This document shows positions 8,624-16,378 of a stretch of 64,000 bases of DNA, in pieces (position 1 is the first letter of the stretch; each line of letters begins with the position of its first letter). A model generated the notes under the pieces. The model did no database searches, was not told the DNA's origin, and was given only the letters and a program-made list of their open reading frames with translations. Source of the DNA: Caulobacter soli (GTDB taxonomy: Bacteria; Pseudomonadota; Alphaproteobacteria; Caulobacterales; Caulobacteraceae). The translations under genes were made by a program, and so were the position numbers. The DNA is taken from the NCBI RefSeq assembly GCF_011045195.1, contig NZ_CP049199.1, positions 4,447,501 to 4,511,500 of the forward strand, in the 5' to 3' direction.

Positions 8624-9781
8624 GTGCTAAACGTCGCGAACGCCGAGCGTTCGGAACAGGCTGATCACGCCGCCCTCATCACCCTGGTCGAAACGATCGA
8701 GGCGCTGTCGGCCACGCGGACGATCGAGGACGTCGCCGCCGTCGTCCGTTCGGCCGCCCGCCGCATCTCGGGCGCCGACGGGGTCTGCTTCGTCCTGCGG
8801 GACGGCGATCGGTGCTGGTATCTGGACGAGGACGCCATCGGCCCGATGTGGAAGGGCCAGCGCTTTCCCATGACCGCCTGCATCTCGGGCTGGGCGATGA
8901 TCCATGGCCAGACGGTGGTGATCCCCGACATCTACGCCGACGACCGCATCCCCCACGACGCCTACCGCCCGACCTTCGTCAAAAGCCTGGTGATGACGCC
9001 GGTGCGGCTGAAGGATCCGATCGCCGCGATCGGCGCCTATTGGGCGGTCGGCCAGACGCCCTCGCCCGACACCGTGGTCAAGCTGGAGACCATGGCCCGG
9101 GCCACGGCGGCGGCGATCGAGAACGCCAACCTCTACGCCTCTTTGACCCAGGCCCTGGACCGGCGCACCTTCCTGCTGCGCGAGCTGGACCACCGGGTGA
9201 AGAACACCCTGGCCTCGGTGCAGTCGATCGCCCGCCAGACCCTGCGCACCGCCCCCTCGCCGGCCGACTTCGCTGAGTCGTTCGAGTCGCGGCTGATGGG
9301 CCTGTCGCGGGCCCACGAGCTGCTGACCCGCCAGGGCTGGGGCCGCACCGACCTGCGCGACGTGCTGGAGGCGGCGCTGGAGCCGTTCGGCGGCCTGGCC
9401 GATCCGCGCTTCACCGCGCGCGGCCCCACCGTGACCCTCACCGCCGAGACGGCCGTGGCGGTGCACATGACGCTGCACGAGCTGATGGTCAACGCCGCCA
9501 AGCACGGGGCCCTGAAGGCGGCCAGCGGCCAGGTCGGCGTGGTCTGGCGCGTCGAGCCGGTCGACGCCGTTCCCAGCCTGGTCCTGGAATGGGTCGAGCG
9601 CGGCGGGCCGCCGGTGTTCGTGCCCAAGCGCCAGGGCTTCGGCACGCGCCTACTGGAGCACGGCGTCGCCCGCGACCTGGGCGGCGAGGCCCGCCTGACC
9701 TATCAGCCCAAGGGCCTGAGCTATAGGCTGCGCGTGCCGCTGTCGGATCGCGTGGCCGCCGAAACGGGGGTTCCCGCATGA
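8624..9781 (+). CDS. GAF-domain HWE-family sensor histidine kinase
   Basis: 385 residues, GTG start. An N-terminal GAF domain (about residues 15-175; SGADGVCFVLRDGDRCWYLDE ... ENANLYASL) probably senses a small ligand or redox signal. The kinase part begins with the HWE/HisKA_2 phospho-acceptor box (FLLRELDHRVKNTLASVQSIA, His near 190). It continues with HELMVNAAKHGALKAASG (N box) and the WxE-type motif in LVLEWVERGGPP, which defines the family. There is no membrane segment, so it is a cytoplasmic sensor. The stop overlaps the next gene by ATGA, pairing it with the response regulator at 9778. Similar HWE kinases act in general-stress or light responses in this group; the signal here is unknown. 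Confidence 0.88.
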   Translation: MLNVANAERSEQADHAALITLVETIEALSATRTIEDVAAVVRSAARRISGADGVCFVLRDGDRCWYLDEDAIGPMWKGQRFPMTACISGWAMIHGQTVVIPDIYADDRIPHDAYRPTFVKSLVMTPVRLKDPIAAIGAYWAVGQTPSPDTVVKLETMARATAAAIENANLYASLTQALDRRTFLLRELDHRVKNTLASVQSIARQTLRTAPSPADFAESFESRLMGLSRAHELLTRQGWGRTDLRDVLEAALEPFGGLADPRFTARGPTVTLTAETAVAVHMTLHELMVNAAKHGALKAASGQVGVVWRVEPVDAVPSLVLEWVERGGPPVFVPKRQGFGTRLLEHGVARDLGGEARLTYQPKGLSYRLRVPLSDRVAAETGVPA

Positions 9782-10149
9782 GCGACGCGCCACGCATCAT
9801 GATCGTCGAAGACGAGGCCCTGGTGGCCCTGATGGTCGAGGACCTGCTGACCGATTTCGGCTGCCAGATCTCCGGCTCGTTCGGCGCGGTCGACGAGGCC
9901 CTGGCCTATCTGCAGGCCGCCGCCGTGCCCCCGCCGGAGCTGGACGGCGCGGTGCTGGACGTCAATATCGGCGGGACCATGGTGTTCCCGGTCGCCGAGC
10001 GCCTGCGCGCCGCCGGCATCCCGTTCGTCTTCGCCACCGGCTACGGCGCCCTGCCCCGCCCGGGGTTCGAGGAGATCGTGGTGCTGAACAAGCCGATCAA
10101 TCCGACCTTGTTGAAGAACGCGGTCGAGGGGTTCGGCAAGGCGGCGTAG
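9778..10149 (+). CDS. Single-domain response regulator
   Basis: 123 residues consisting only of a receiver domain: acidic pair in IMIVEDEALVALMVEDLL, phospho-acceptor Asp in LDGAVLDVNIGG, Thr in FVFATGYG and Lys in VLNKPINPTLL. There is no output domain, so it likely works as a phosphate shuttle or by protein-protein contact. The 4-nt ATGA overlap with the HWE kinase gene makes that kinase the probable phosphodonor. The FATGYG..P.....IVVLNKP signature is common in receivers that pair with HWE kinases. Confidence 0.88.
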   Translation: MSDAPRIMIVEDEALVALMVEDLLTDFGCQISGSFGAVDEALAYLQAAAVPPPELDGAVLDVNIGGTMVFPVAERLRAAGIPFVFATGYGALPRPGFEEIVVLNKPINPTLLKNAVEGFGKAA

Positions 10150-10160
10150 CGCACGTCGAA

Positions 10161-10287
10161 CGCCCCCTCCGTCGGCTTCGCCGCCACCTCCCCCGTTTCA
10201 CGGGGGAGGAGAACAGGCCCGCATCCTCCTCACCCGCATCGCGGGGGAGGTGGCGCGATGCGGATACGCATCGTGACGGAGGGGGCG
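10161..10287. repeat. Multi-armed palindromic intergenic element (family 2)
   Basis: The outer arms CGCCCCCTCCGTC (10161-10173) and GACGGAGGGGGCG (10275-10287) are a perfect 13-bp inverted repeat. Inside are a short GGC-TTC-GCC hairpin, CCTCCCCCGT/ACGGGGGAGG around TTC, and CGATGCG/CGCATCG around GATA. The element fills the gap between a response regulator and the next kinase gene and has no reading frame of its own. It resembles REP/BIME-type repeats in build and looks like a relative of the CTTGCCCCC elements elsewhere in this window. Confidence 0.75.
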
Positions 10288-10395
10288 TCCCTCCGCTTCA
10301 ATAAGCCTTCCCGCCGTCAACATGCGACGTCCGGTCGCTGCCAGGACGCTCGCTAGAGCCTGCTATCGTTCCGGTTTCAGGATTCGAGCGGGTGC

Positions 10396-12864
10396 ATGGT
10401 CGTCAGGGGGCGGATTTTGGCGGCGGCGCTCGCCGCGTTGCTGGTCGGCGCGTCGGCGGCCGCCAGCCTCGCCGCGCCCGCCCCCACGCCCGTCAGCCCC
10501 ATCGACGCTCGCCTGGCCGCCGCCAAGGACGCCATGATGGGCGATCCGGGCGCCGCCCTGACCCTGTCGAGCCAGGCCCTGACCCTGGCCCAGGCCGACA
10601 CGGGTCCGCATCGCGACGAGGAGATCGCCGCCGCCCAGTGGCTTCAGGGCGAGGCGCTGCTGCGGCTCAATCGCGCCAAGGAGGCCGCCCCCGTGGTCGC
10701 GGCCGGCCTGGCGACGGCCGCCGCCAAGGTTCCCAACACCAAGCTGCACGGCGACCTGGTCATGACCCAGGCCGCGCTGGAGGCCGAGCAGGGCAAGGTC
10801 CAGACCGCCCTGCGCGACTTCCAGGCCGCCTATCGCATCTTCGGCAAGGCTGGCCAGCCACGCGGCCAGGCCGTGGCCCTGCAGAACATCGGCTCGATCT
10901 ACCAGGACGCCAACGACTATCAGAAGGTGCTGCACTATTACGCCCAGTCGGCCGAGGTCTATCCCGCCGACCAGCTGCTGGCGCTGAGCGCGGCCAACAA
11001 CATCGGCAACGCCCTGATGTCGGACGAACAGTACGACCGGGCGGTCGGCGAGTTCGAGACAGCCCGCAAGATCGCCCAGCGGATGGGCAAGCCCCAGCTG
11101 GAAGCCCGGATCATGGCCAACCTGGCCATCGCCCAGGCGCACACCGGCCGTTCCGACGCCGCCAAGGCCCTGATCGACGACGCCCACGCCCTGTTGCGTC
11201 CGCTGCCCGACGCCCAGAGCGCCCAGCGCTCGGTGATGAAGGCCGAGGTCCAGGTCGAGCTGGCGCGAGGTCGCCCCGAGGCGGCGGCCCGGGTGCTGAC
11301 GCCGCTGTTCGCGGGCGTCGACCTGAAGACCACCGGCCCGGCCGACGCCGACCTGCACGCGGCCGCCTACAGGACCTACAAGCAGCTGGGCGAGAAGGAC
11401 CTGGCCCTGGCCCATCTGGAGGCCTTCAAGCGGCTGGACGACCAGGGCCAGGCCCTGGCCGCCTCGACCAACGCCGCCTTGATGGCCGCTCAGTTCGATT
11501 ACGCCAACCAGGCCTCGCGCATCGCCCAGCTGAAGGCCGGCCAGCTGGAGCGCGACATCAAGCTGGCGCGGGCCCGCAACCTGATCGCCGCCGTGCTGCT
11601 GGCCGGCGCCGCCCTGGTGGTGGCCGTGCTGGCCGCCGCGATCGTCAGCGCGCGCCGCAGCCGCAACCTGGCCCGCGCCGCCAACGACCGCCTGCGCCAG
11701 GCCAACCAGCTGCTGGCCAAGGCCGTGCGCGCTCGCACCGAGTTCCTGGCCAACACCAGCCACGAGATGCGCACCCCGCTAAACGGCATCCTGGGCATGA
11801 CCGAGGTGGTTCTCGCGCAGCCCGACCTGGATCCCAAGCTGCGCGACCGCGTCGCCGTGGTCAGCGCCGGGGCCCAGACCATGCGGGCCCTGGTCGACGA
11901 CATCCTGGACATGGCGCGGATCGAGACCGACGGCGTCACCCTGAACCGCGCCGCCTTCGACCTGCCGAAGCTGGCCCACGAGGCCGTGCGGCTGTGGTCG
12001 GACAAGGCCGCCGCCAAGGGCCTGACCCTGACCTGCGACCTTTCCGCCGCGCCCGGCCGGATCGTCGAGGACGCCGGCCGCCTGCGCCAGATCCTGTTCG
12101 CCCTGCTGTCCAACGCCGTGAAGTTCACCGCCCAGGGAAGCGTGCGTCTGACGCTCTCGGTCGAGCCGGGGCCCGCCGGCGAGCGGCTGCGGATCCAGGT
12201 GGCCGACACCGGTCCCGGCGTGCCCGCCGACAAGCTGGCCGAGGTGTTCGAGCCGTTCGGCCAGGTCGATTCCAGCCGCACCCGCGCCCATGGCGGCGCC
12301 GGGCTGGGCCTGGCCATCTGCCGCCGGCTGGCCGACGCCATGGGCGGCCAGATCCGTCTGGACAGCACGACGGGCGCGGGCACGACCGTCACCGTCGACC
12401 TGCCGCTGGAACGGACCGGCGCCGGAGCCTCGGCCACGCCGGCCGCGACCCAGCCCGTCGCGACCTTGGCGCTCAAGGACTGCGCCCTGTTGTTCTGCGA
12501 TCCCAATCCCCTGACGCGCTCGGTCACCGCCGCCGTACTGCGCCCCAAGGTCCGCGCGCTGAACGCCGTCGCCAGCCGCCAGGACGCCCTGGACGCGGCC
12601 CAGGGCCAGGCCTTCGACCTGGCGCTGATCGAGGCCGGCGAGCTGGGCGAGGCGCTCGGCGCGCTCCGGGACGCCCTGGGGCCGGCTCCGATCGCGGTGC
12701 TGCTGACCGCCGACGCCGACCATGAAGCCAGCCTGCGCGCCGCCGGCGCCGCCCTGATCATCCGCAAGCCGATCACGGCCGCCGGGCTCGTCGAGACCCT
12801 GTCCGGCCTGCTCGAAAATCAGGCGCCGGGAGATCAAGGCGTCAGGGCGATTGCCACGGCCTGA
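10396..12864 (+). CDS. Hybrid sensor histidine kinase with TPR-like sensor region and pseudo-receiver
   Basis: 822 residues. A signal-like N-terminus (ILAAALAALLVGASAAASLAAPAP) is followed by about 350 residues of TPR-like helical repeats (for example GQAVALQNIGSIYQDANDYQKVLHYY), probably periplasmic. One membrane helix lies near 396-420 (LIAAVLLAGAALVVAVLAAA). Next come HisKA (FLANTSHEMRTPLNGILGM, His near 456) and HATPase_c (LFALLSNAVKFTAQG; VADTGPGVP; HGGAGLGLAICRRL). The C-terminal receiver from about residue 690 keeps the Thr and Lys (VLLTADAD; IIRKPI) but has Glu in place of the phospho-acceptor Asp (FDLALIEAGE, Glu near 746). The discrete receiver gene 70 nt downstream is therefore the likely phosphate acceptor. 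Confidence 0.88.
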   Translation: MVVRGRILAAALAALLVGASAAASLAAPAPTPVSPIDARLAAAKDAMMGDPGAALTLSSQALTLAQADTGPHRDEEIAAAQWLQGEALLRLNRAKEAAPVVAAGLATAAAKVPNTKLHGDLVMTQAALEAEQGKVQTALRDFQAAYRIFGKAGQPRGQAVALQNIGSIYQDANDYQKVLHYYAQSAEVYPADQLLALSAANNIGNALMSDEQYDRAVGEFETARKIAQRMGKPQLEARIMANLAIAQAHTGRSDAAKALIDDAHALLRPLPDAQSAQRSVMKAEVQVELARGRPEAAARVLTPLFAGVDLKTTGPADADLHAAAYRTYKQLGEKDLALAHLEAFKRLDDQGQALAASTNAALMAAQFDYANQASRIAQLKAGQLERDIKLARARNLIAAVLLAGAALVVAVLAAAIVSARRSRNLARAANDRLRQANQLLAKAVRARTEFLANTSHEMRTPLNGILGMTEVVLAQPDLDPKLRDRVAVVSAGAQTMRALVDDILDMARIETDGVTLNRAAFDLPKLAHEAVRLWSDKAAAKGLTLTCDLSAAPGRIVEDAGRLRQILFALLSNAVKFTAQGSVRLTLSVEPGPAGERLRIQVADTGPGVPADKLAEVFEPFGQVDSSRTRAHGGAGLGLAICRRLADAMGGQIRLDSTTGAGTTVTVDLPLERTGAGASATPAATQPVATLALKDCALLFCDPNPLTRSVTAAVLRPKVRALNAVASRQDALDAAQGQAFDLALIEAGELGEALGALRDALGPAPIAVLLTADADHEASLRAAGAALIIRKPITAAGLVETLSGLLENQAPGDQGVRAIATA

Positions 12865-12933
12865 ACCCGCTCTAAGCTGTAGCCGGGTTTCACGTCGAAG
12901 CCATCGCTTTGGAAAACCAAGGATTCTCCGCCC

Positions 12934-13326
12934 ATGCGGGTGCTGTTCGTCGAGGACAATCAGATGAACCGCCGCGTCATCGCCGAGATGCTGCGGGCCG
13001 GGGGCGTGGAGATGGACGAGGCCGAGGACGCCCCGTCCGGCCTGGCGATGATCGACGCCAACGCCTACGATCTGATCCTGATGGACCTGCGCATGCCCGG
13101 CATGGACGGCCTGACCGCCATCCGTGAGATCCGCACGCGCACCGACGAAAAGGCTCGGCTGCCGGTGATCGTGGTCACCGCCGATGGCGGCTCGACGCTG
13201 GAGGCCGACTGCCACGCCGCCGGGGCCGACGACGTCATCCGCAAACCCGTGGACCTGTTGACCCTGTTCACGGTGATCGGCGACCTGATCGCCCGACGCG
13301 GCGAAGGCGAGCTGGTGCTGGGGTAG
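12934..13326 (+). CDS. Single-domain response regulator, partner of the upstream hybrid kinase
   Basis: 130 residues, receiver domain only. All catalytic residues are present: VLFVEDNQMNRRV (acidic pocket), LILMDLRMPGMDGL (phospho-Asp), VIVVTADGGS (Thr) and DVIRKPVDLL (Lys). It looks like a DivK-type or hybrid-kinase-derived receiver that signals by protein contact. It lies 70 nt after a hybrid kinase whose own receiver lacks the Asp, so it probably supplies the missing acceptor. ATG 12934 is chosen because the receiver fold starts immediately. Confidence 0.88.
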   Translation: MRVLFVEDNQMNRRVIAEMLRAGGVEMDEAEDAPSGLAMIDANAYDLILMDLRMPGMDGLTAIREIRTRTDEKARLPVIVVTADGGSTLEADCHAAGADDVIRKPVDLLTLFTVIGDLIARRGEGELVLG

Positions 13327-13414
13327 GGCCTAGCGCGCTCGGTGCTTGGTCCTCGCTCTCGCGCTTGTCGGCTACAGGCGGCCCGCTCAGAAACGTTTCG
13401 GCCCTGAAACACCG

Positions 13415-13434
13415 TAATTGACAATCATTCGCAT
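13415..13434. promoter_or_regulatory. Probable Fur-type operator upstream of the TonB receptor
   Basis: TAATTGACAATCATTCGCAT lies about 42 nt before the receptor start in an AT-richer stretch. The right half AATCATT is the conserved Fur half-site and the left half is imperfect. A second partial match (CGCATTATCA, near 13451-13460) lies closer to the gene. Iron-repressed control would fit the TonB receptor and PepSY gene downstream. Assigned by eye from the consensus, not scored. Confidence 0.5.
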
Positions 13435-13475
13435 AAAAACGTAGTTGCGACGCATTATCAGCGTCGGGGGTTCGC

Positions 13476-15800
13476 ATGCGTTTTCAGCTTATGATGATCG
13501 GGGCTGTCAGCAGCCTGGCCTTGAGCACGGGCATGGCCCACGCGGCGGAGACGCCCCAGACGGCGACCGATCCCGACAACACCGTCGAGGCCGTGATCAT
13601 CACGGGCGAAAAGGCCTCGCGCACGGTGCAGCAGACGGTGACCAGCGTGGCGGTGACCACCGCCGCCCGGATCGAGCGCGAGAACATCCGCACGCTCTAT
13701 GACGTCGTCGCCCGCACCGCCAACATGAGCGAGACCTACGGCAAGACCGGCTTCACGATCCGCGGCATCAGCAACAGCAACGTCTCGGGCGGCGGCACCG
13801 GCGGCCTGTCCACGGTCTATGTCGACGGCGCGGCCCTGCCCGAAACGGCGGTCTATAGCGGCCCGCTGGAGATGTGGGACATCCAGCAGGTCGAGGTCCT
13901 GCGCGGACCGCAATCGACGCTGCAAGGCCGCAACTCGCTGGCCGGGGCCATCATCGTCCGCTCGACCGATCCCAGCTTCGACTGGGGCTTTCGCGCCCGC
14001 GCCACCGTCGCCAGCGGCGACGAGCGTTCGATCGCCGTCGCCGGCGGCGGCCCGATCGTCGCCGACCAGCTGGCCTTCCGCGTGGCGGCCGAGAAGAAGA
14101 AGTCCGACGGCTTCATCTACAACACGACCCGCCACGAGGACGTCGACGCGGTCGACAACCTCTATATCCGCGGCAAGCTGCTGCTGACCCCGACCGCCCT
14201 GCCCGGCCTGAAGGTCATGGCCACCTATGCGCACAACAAGCGCGACGCGGGCTATCTGTTCTCCTATTCGCGGACCGACACGCCCGACTATTACGACCAC
14301 CGCCTCGACTATTCGAACGACCCCAACCACATGGCCGGCAAGGTCGACATCTACACCCTGGATTCCAGCTACAAGCTGAACGACCGGCTGACCGTGACGG
14401 GCATCGCCTCGTGGAACGAGGTCACCACCCGGGGCCAATTCGATTCCGACTACACGGCCGCCCGCCTCGCCTTCGGCGAGCGCAACCAGCACATCAAGAC
14501 GTCCTCGCAGGAACTGCGGCTGAACTACGAGGGCGACCGGCTGAAGGGCCTAATCGGCCTCTATCACGCCAAGCGCGACACCGAGGACACCACCGCCAGC
14601 ATCACCAACGTGGCCTTCCCCAAGGCGACCCTGGTCAGCGTCCTGACCTCGACCCTGCTGGCCGGCGTGCCCAACCCGACGCCGATCCAACAAGCGGGCG
14701 CCGCGGCCCAGGCCAACGCCTTCGCCAATCTCTATGTCGCCGCCCTGCCGGTCATCCCGGTCGACTACAAGGGCAGCCAGCCGGAGATCGTCCAGACCAC
14801 GGCCCTGTTCGCCGACGGCTCGTTCGCCCTGACCCCCAAGCTGAGCGTGCTGGGCGGCCTGCGATACGACCACGAGGAAAACACCGGCCACAGCGTGCAG
14901 TCGGCGACCTTCGTCGGGACCTATCCCACCCCCGCCAGCTTCGGCCCCTACGCGCCCTACGTGACCCTGGTGAACCAGTTCGTCGGCAACATGGTCGCCC
15001 AGGCCAACGCGTCGGCGCCCGGCGACACGCGCAAGTTCAACGCCTGGCTGCCCAAGGTCGGCGTCAAGTACGACTGGACCAGCGACATCGCCACCAGCCT
15101 GACGGCCCAGCGCGGCTACCGCTCGGGCGGCCAGTCGGTCAACATCGCCCGCTCGACGGTCAAGCCGTACGACGAGGAGTACACCTGGAACTACGAGGCC
15201 TCGCTGCGCACGGCCTGGCTGGACGGTTCGCTGACGGTCAACGCCAACGCCTTCTACCTGGACTGGAAGGACCAGCAGGTGCTGGTCAATCTGGGCCTCA
15301 ACACTTACGACTATCAGGTCGAGAACGCCGGCAAGTCGCACGACTACGGCTTCGAGCTGGAAGTCGCCCAACGGGTCGACGAACACCTCAGCTGGTACGC
15401 CTCGCTGGGTTACACCCGCACCAAGTTCGACGACTTCAACGTCACGGTCGGCACGACCACCACCGATCTGAGCGGCGCGGAATTCCCCTATGCGCCGCAC
15501 TGGACCCTGGCCAGCGGCGTCGACTACCGCTGGGGTAACGGCTTTGTCGGCCACCTGGACGGCAACTATCGCAGCAAGGCCTTCTCGCAGGCCCAGGTCG
15601 ACCCGACCGCCGCCGATGTGGTCAAGGCCCACGTGATGTTCAACGGCCGCTTCGGCTACGAGCGCGACCACTGGGGGGCCTATGTGTTCGGCAAGAACCT
15701 GCTCAACGCCACCTGGAGCCAGTACAGCCGCGAAGACGTCCCGCTGGCCCTGCTGAGCGAGCCGCGCGTGTTCGGCCTGACGATCGAGACCCGCTGGTGA
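13476..15800 (+). CDS. TonB-dependent outer-membrane receptor
   Basis: 774 residues. The signal peptide is MRFQLMMIGAVSSLALSTGMAHA with cleavage after AHA. A possible TonB box lies in VEAVIITGEKAS, and the plug domain runs over about residues 45-165 (NIRTLYDVVARTANMSETYGKTGFTIRGI; QQVEVLRGPQSTLQGRNSLAGAIIV). A 22-strand barrel ends in FGLTIETRW, with the terminal aromatic Trp needed for outer-membrane assembly. It imports scarce iron chelates or similar large nutrients using TonB energy. It overlaps by 4 nt a membrane-protein gene, which overlaps a PepSY gene. That arrangement is usual for ferric-siderophore uptake, and the upstream Fur-like site supports iron. The exact ligand is unknown. 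Confidence 0.92.
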   Translation: MRFQLMMIGAVSSLALSTGMAHAAETPQTATDPDNTVEAVIITGEKASRTVQQTVTSVAVTTAARIERENIRTLYDVVARTANMSETYGKTGFTIRGISNSNVSGGGTGGLSTVYVDGAALPETAVYSGPLEMWDIQQVEVLRGPQSTLQGRNSLAGAIIVRSTDPSFDWGFRARATVASGDERSIAVAGGGPIVADQLAFRVAAEKKKSDGFIYNTTRHEDVDAVDNLYIRGKLLLTPTALPGLKVMATYAHNKRDAGYLFSYSRTDTPDYYDHRLDYSNDPNHMAGKVDIYTLDSSYKLNDRLTVTGIASWNEVTTRGQFDSDYTAARLAFGERNQHIKTSSQELRLNYEGDRLKGLIGLYHAKRDTEDTTASITNVAFPKATLVSVLTSTLLAGVPNPTPIQQAGAAAQANAFANLYVAALPVIPVDYKGSQPEIVQTTALFADGSFALTPKLSVLGGLRYDHEENTGHSVQSATFVGTYPTPASFGPYAPYVTLVNQFVGNMVAQANASAPGDTRKFNAWLPKVGVKYDWTSDIATSLTAQRGYRSGGQSVNIARSTVKPYDEEYTWNYEASLRTAWLDGSLTVNANAFYLDWKDQQVLVNLGLNTYDYQVENAGKSHDYGFELEVAQRVDEHLSWYASLGYTRTKFDDFNVTVGTTTTDLSGAEFPYAPHWTLASGVDYRWGNGFVGHLDGNYRSKAFSQAQVDPTAADVVKAHVMFNGRFGYERDHWGAYVFGKNLLNATWSQYSREDVPLALLSEPRVFGLTIETRW

Positions 15801-16378
15801 GCGGGCTGCTGGCCCTGGACGCCTGGATCGGGCTGGGCCTGGCGCTCCTGACCCTGGGCGGCGCCGTCCTGCTGCGGCGGGCCTGGGCCGGGGCCAGCCC
15901 CCGGCGGCCCTGGCTGATCCTGGGCGGCTGGGGCCTTCTGGTCCTGGCGCTGGTCCTGTCGGTGTTCCTGCTGGGCGTCGCCCGTGGGCCGGCGGTCGTA
16001 CTGGCCCTGGGCTCGACCCTGGCGCTGGCCCTGGTGGCGAGCGGCGTCGAGTTCCGCAACGCCCGCAAGAAGGCCGCGCGCGAACTGGCGCTGGAGCCCT
16101 CCGAGCGGCGGCGTATCGCCTGGCGCGGCTGGCTGCGCGGGATCCTGGCCGGTCCGCTGGCCGGGATCGCCGCTCTGGGCTGCGGCCTGGCCGTGGCGAT
16201 CTGCGCGCCCGGCGCGGTGCAGAGCCGCATGGTGATCGGCGGCCTGATGGTGCCGTTCCTGTGGGCCGGCGGCATGGCCTGGACCCTGTCCGACGACAAG
16301 ATCCTGCGCGCCACCGCCGTGTTGACCGGCGTCGCGGTCGTCACCCTGGGCGCGGCCTTCCTGAAGGGAGCCCTGTGA
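15797..16378 (+). CDS. Integral membrane protein of the TonB-receptor/PepSY operon
   Basis: 193 residues, GTG start overlapping the receptor stop by 4 nt. About five hydrophobic helices can be seen (WIGLGLALLTLGGAVLL, WLILGGWGLLVLALVLSVFLLGV, VVLALGSTLALALVASG, GPLAGIAALGCGLAVAICA, ATAVLTGVAVVTLGAAFL), separated by a basic loop (RNARKKAARELALEPSERRR). It is therefore an inner-membrane protein. It shares TGATG with the next gene, so the three genes are co-translated. No functional motif was recognised. By position it may assist the PepSY protein in handling iron taken up by the receptor, which is inference. Confidence 0.78.
   Translation: MSGLLALDAWIGLGLALLTLGGAVLLRRAWAGASPRRPWLILGGWGLLVLALVLSVFLLGVARGPAVVLALGSTLALALVASGVEFRNARKKAARELALEPSERRRIAWRGWLRGILAGPLAGIAALGCGLAVAICAPGAVQSRMVIGGLMVPFLWAGGMAWTLSDDKILRATAVLTGVAVVTLGAAFLKGAL

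Noticed and set aside
10392..12725. Second long plus-strand frame overlapping the hybrid kinase
   Set aside because: Frame-shifted shadow of the kinase gene, very Arg/Gly/Pro-rich and without domains.
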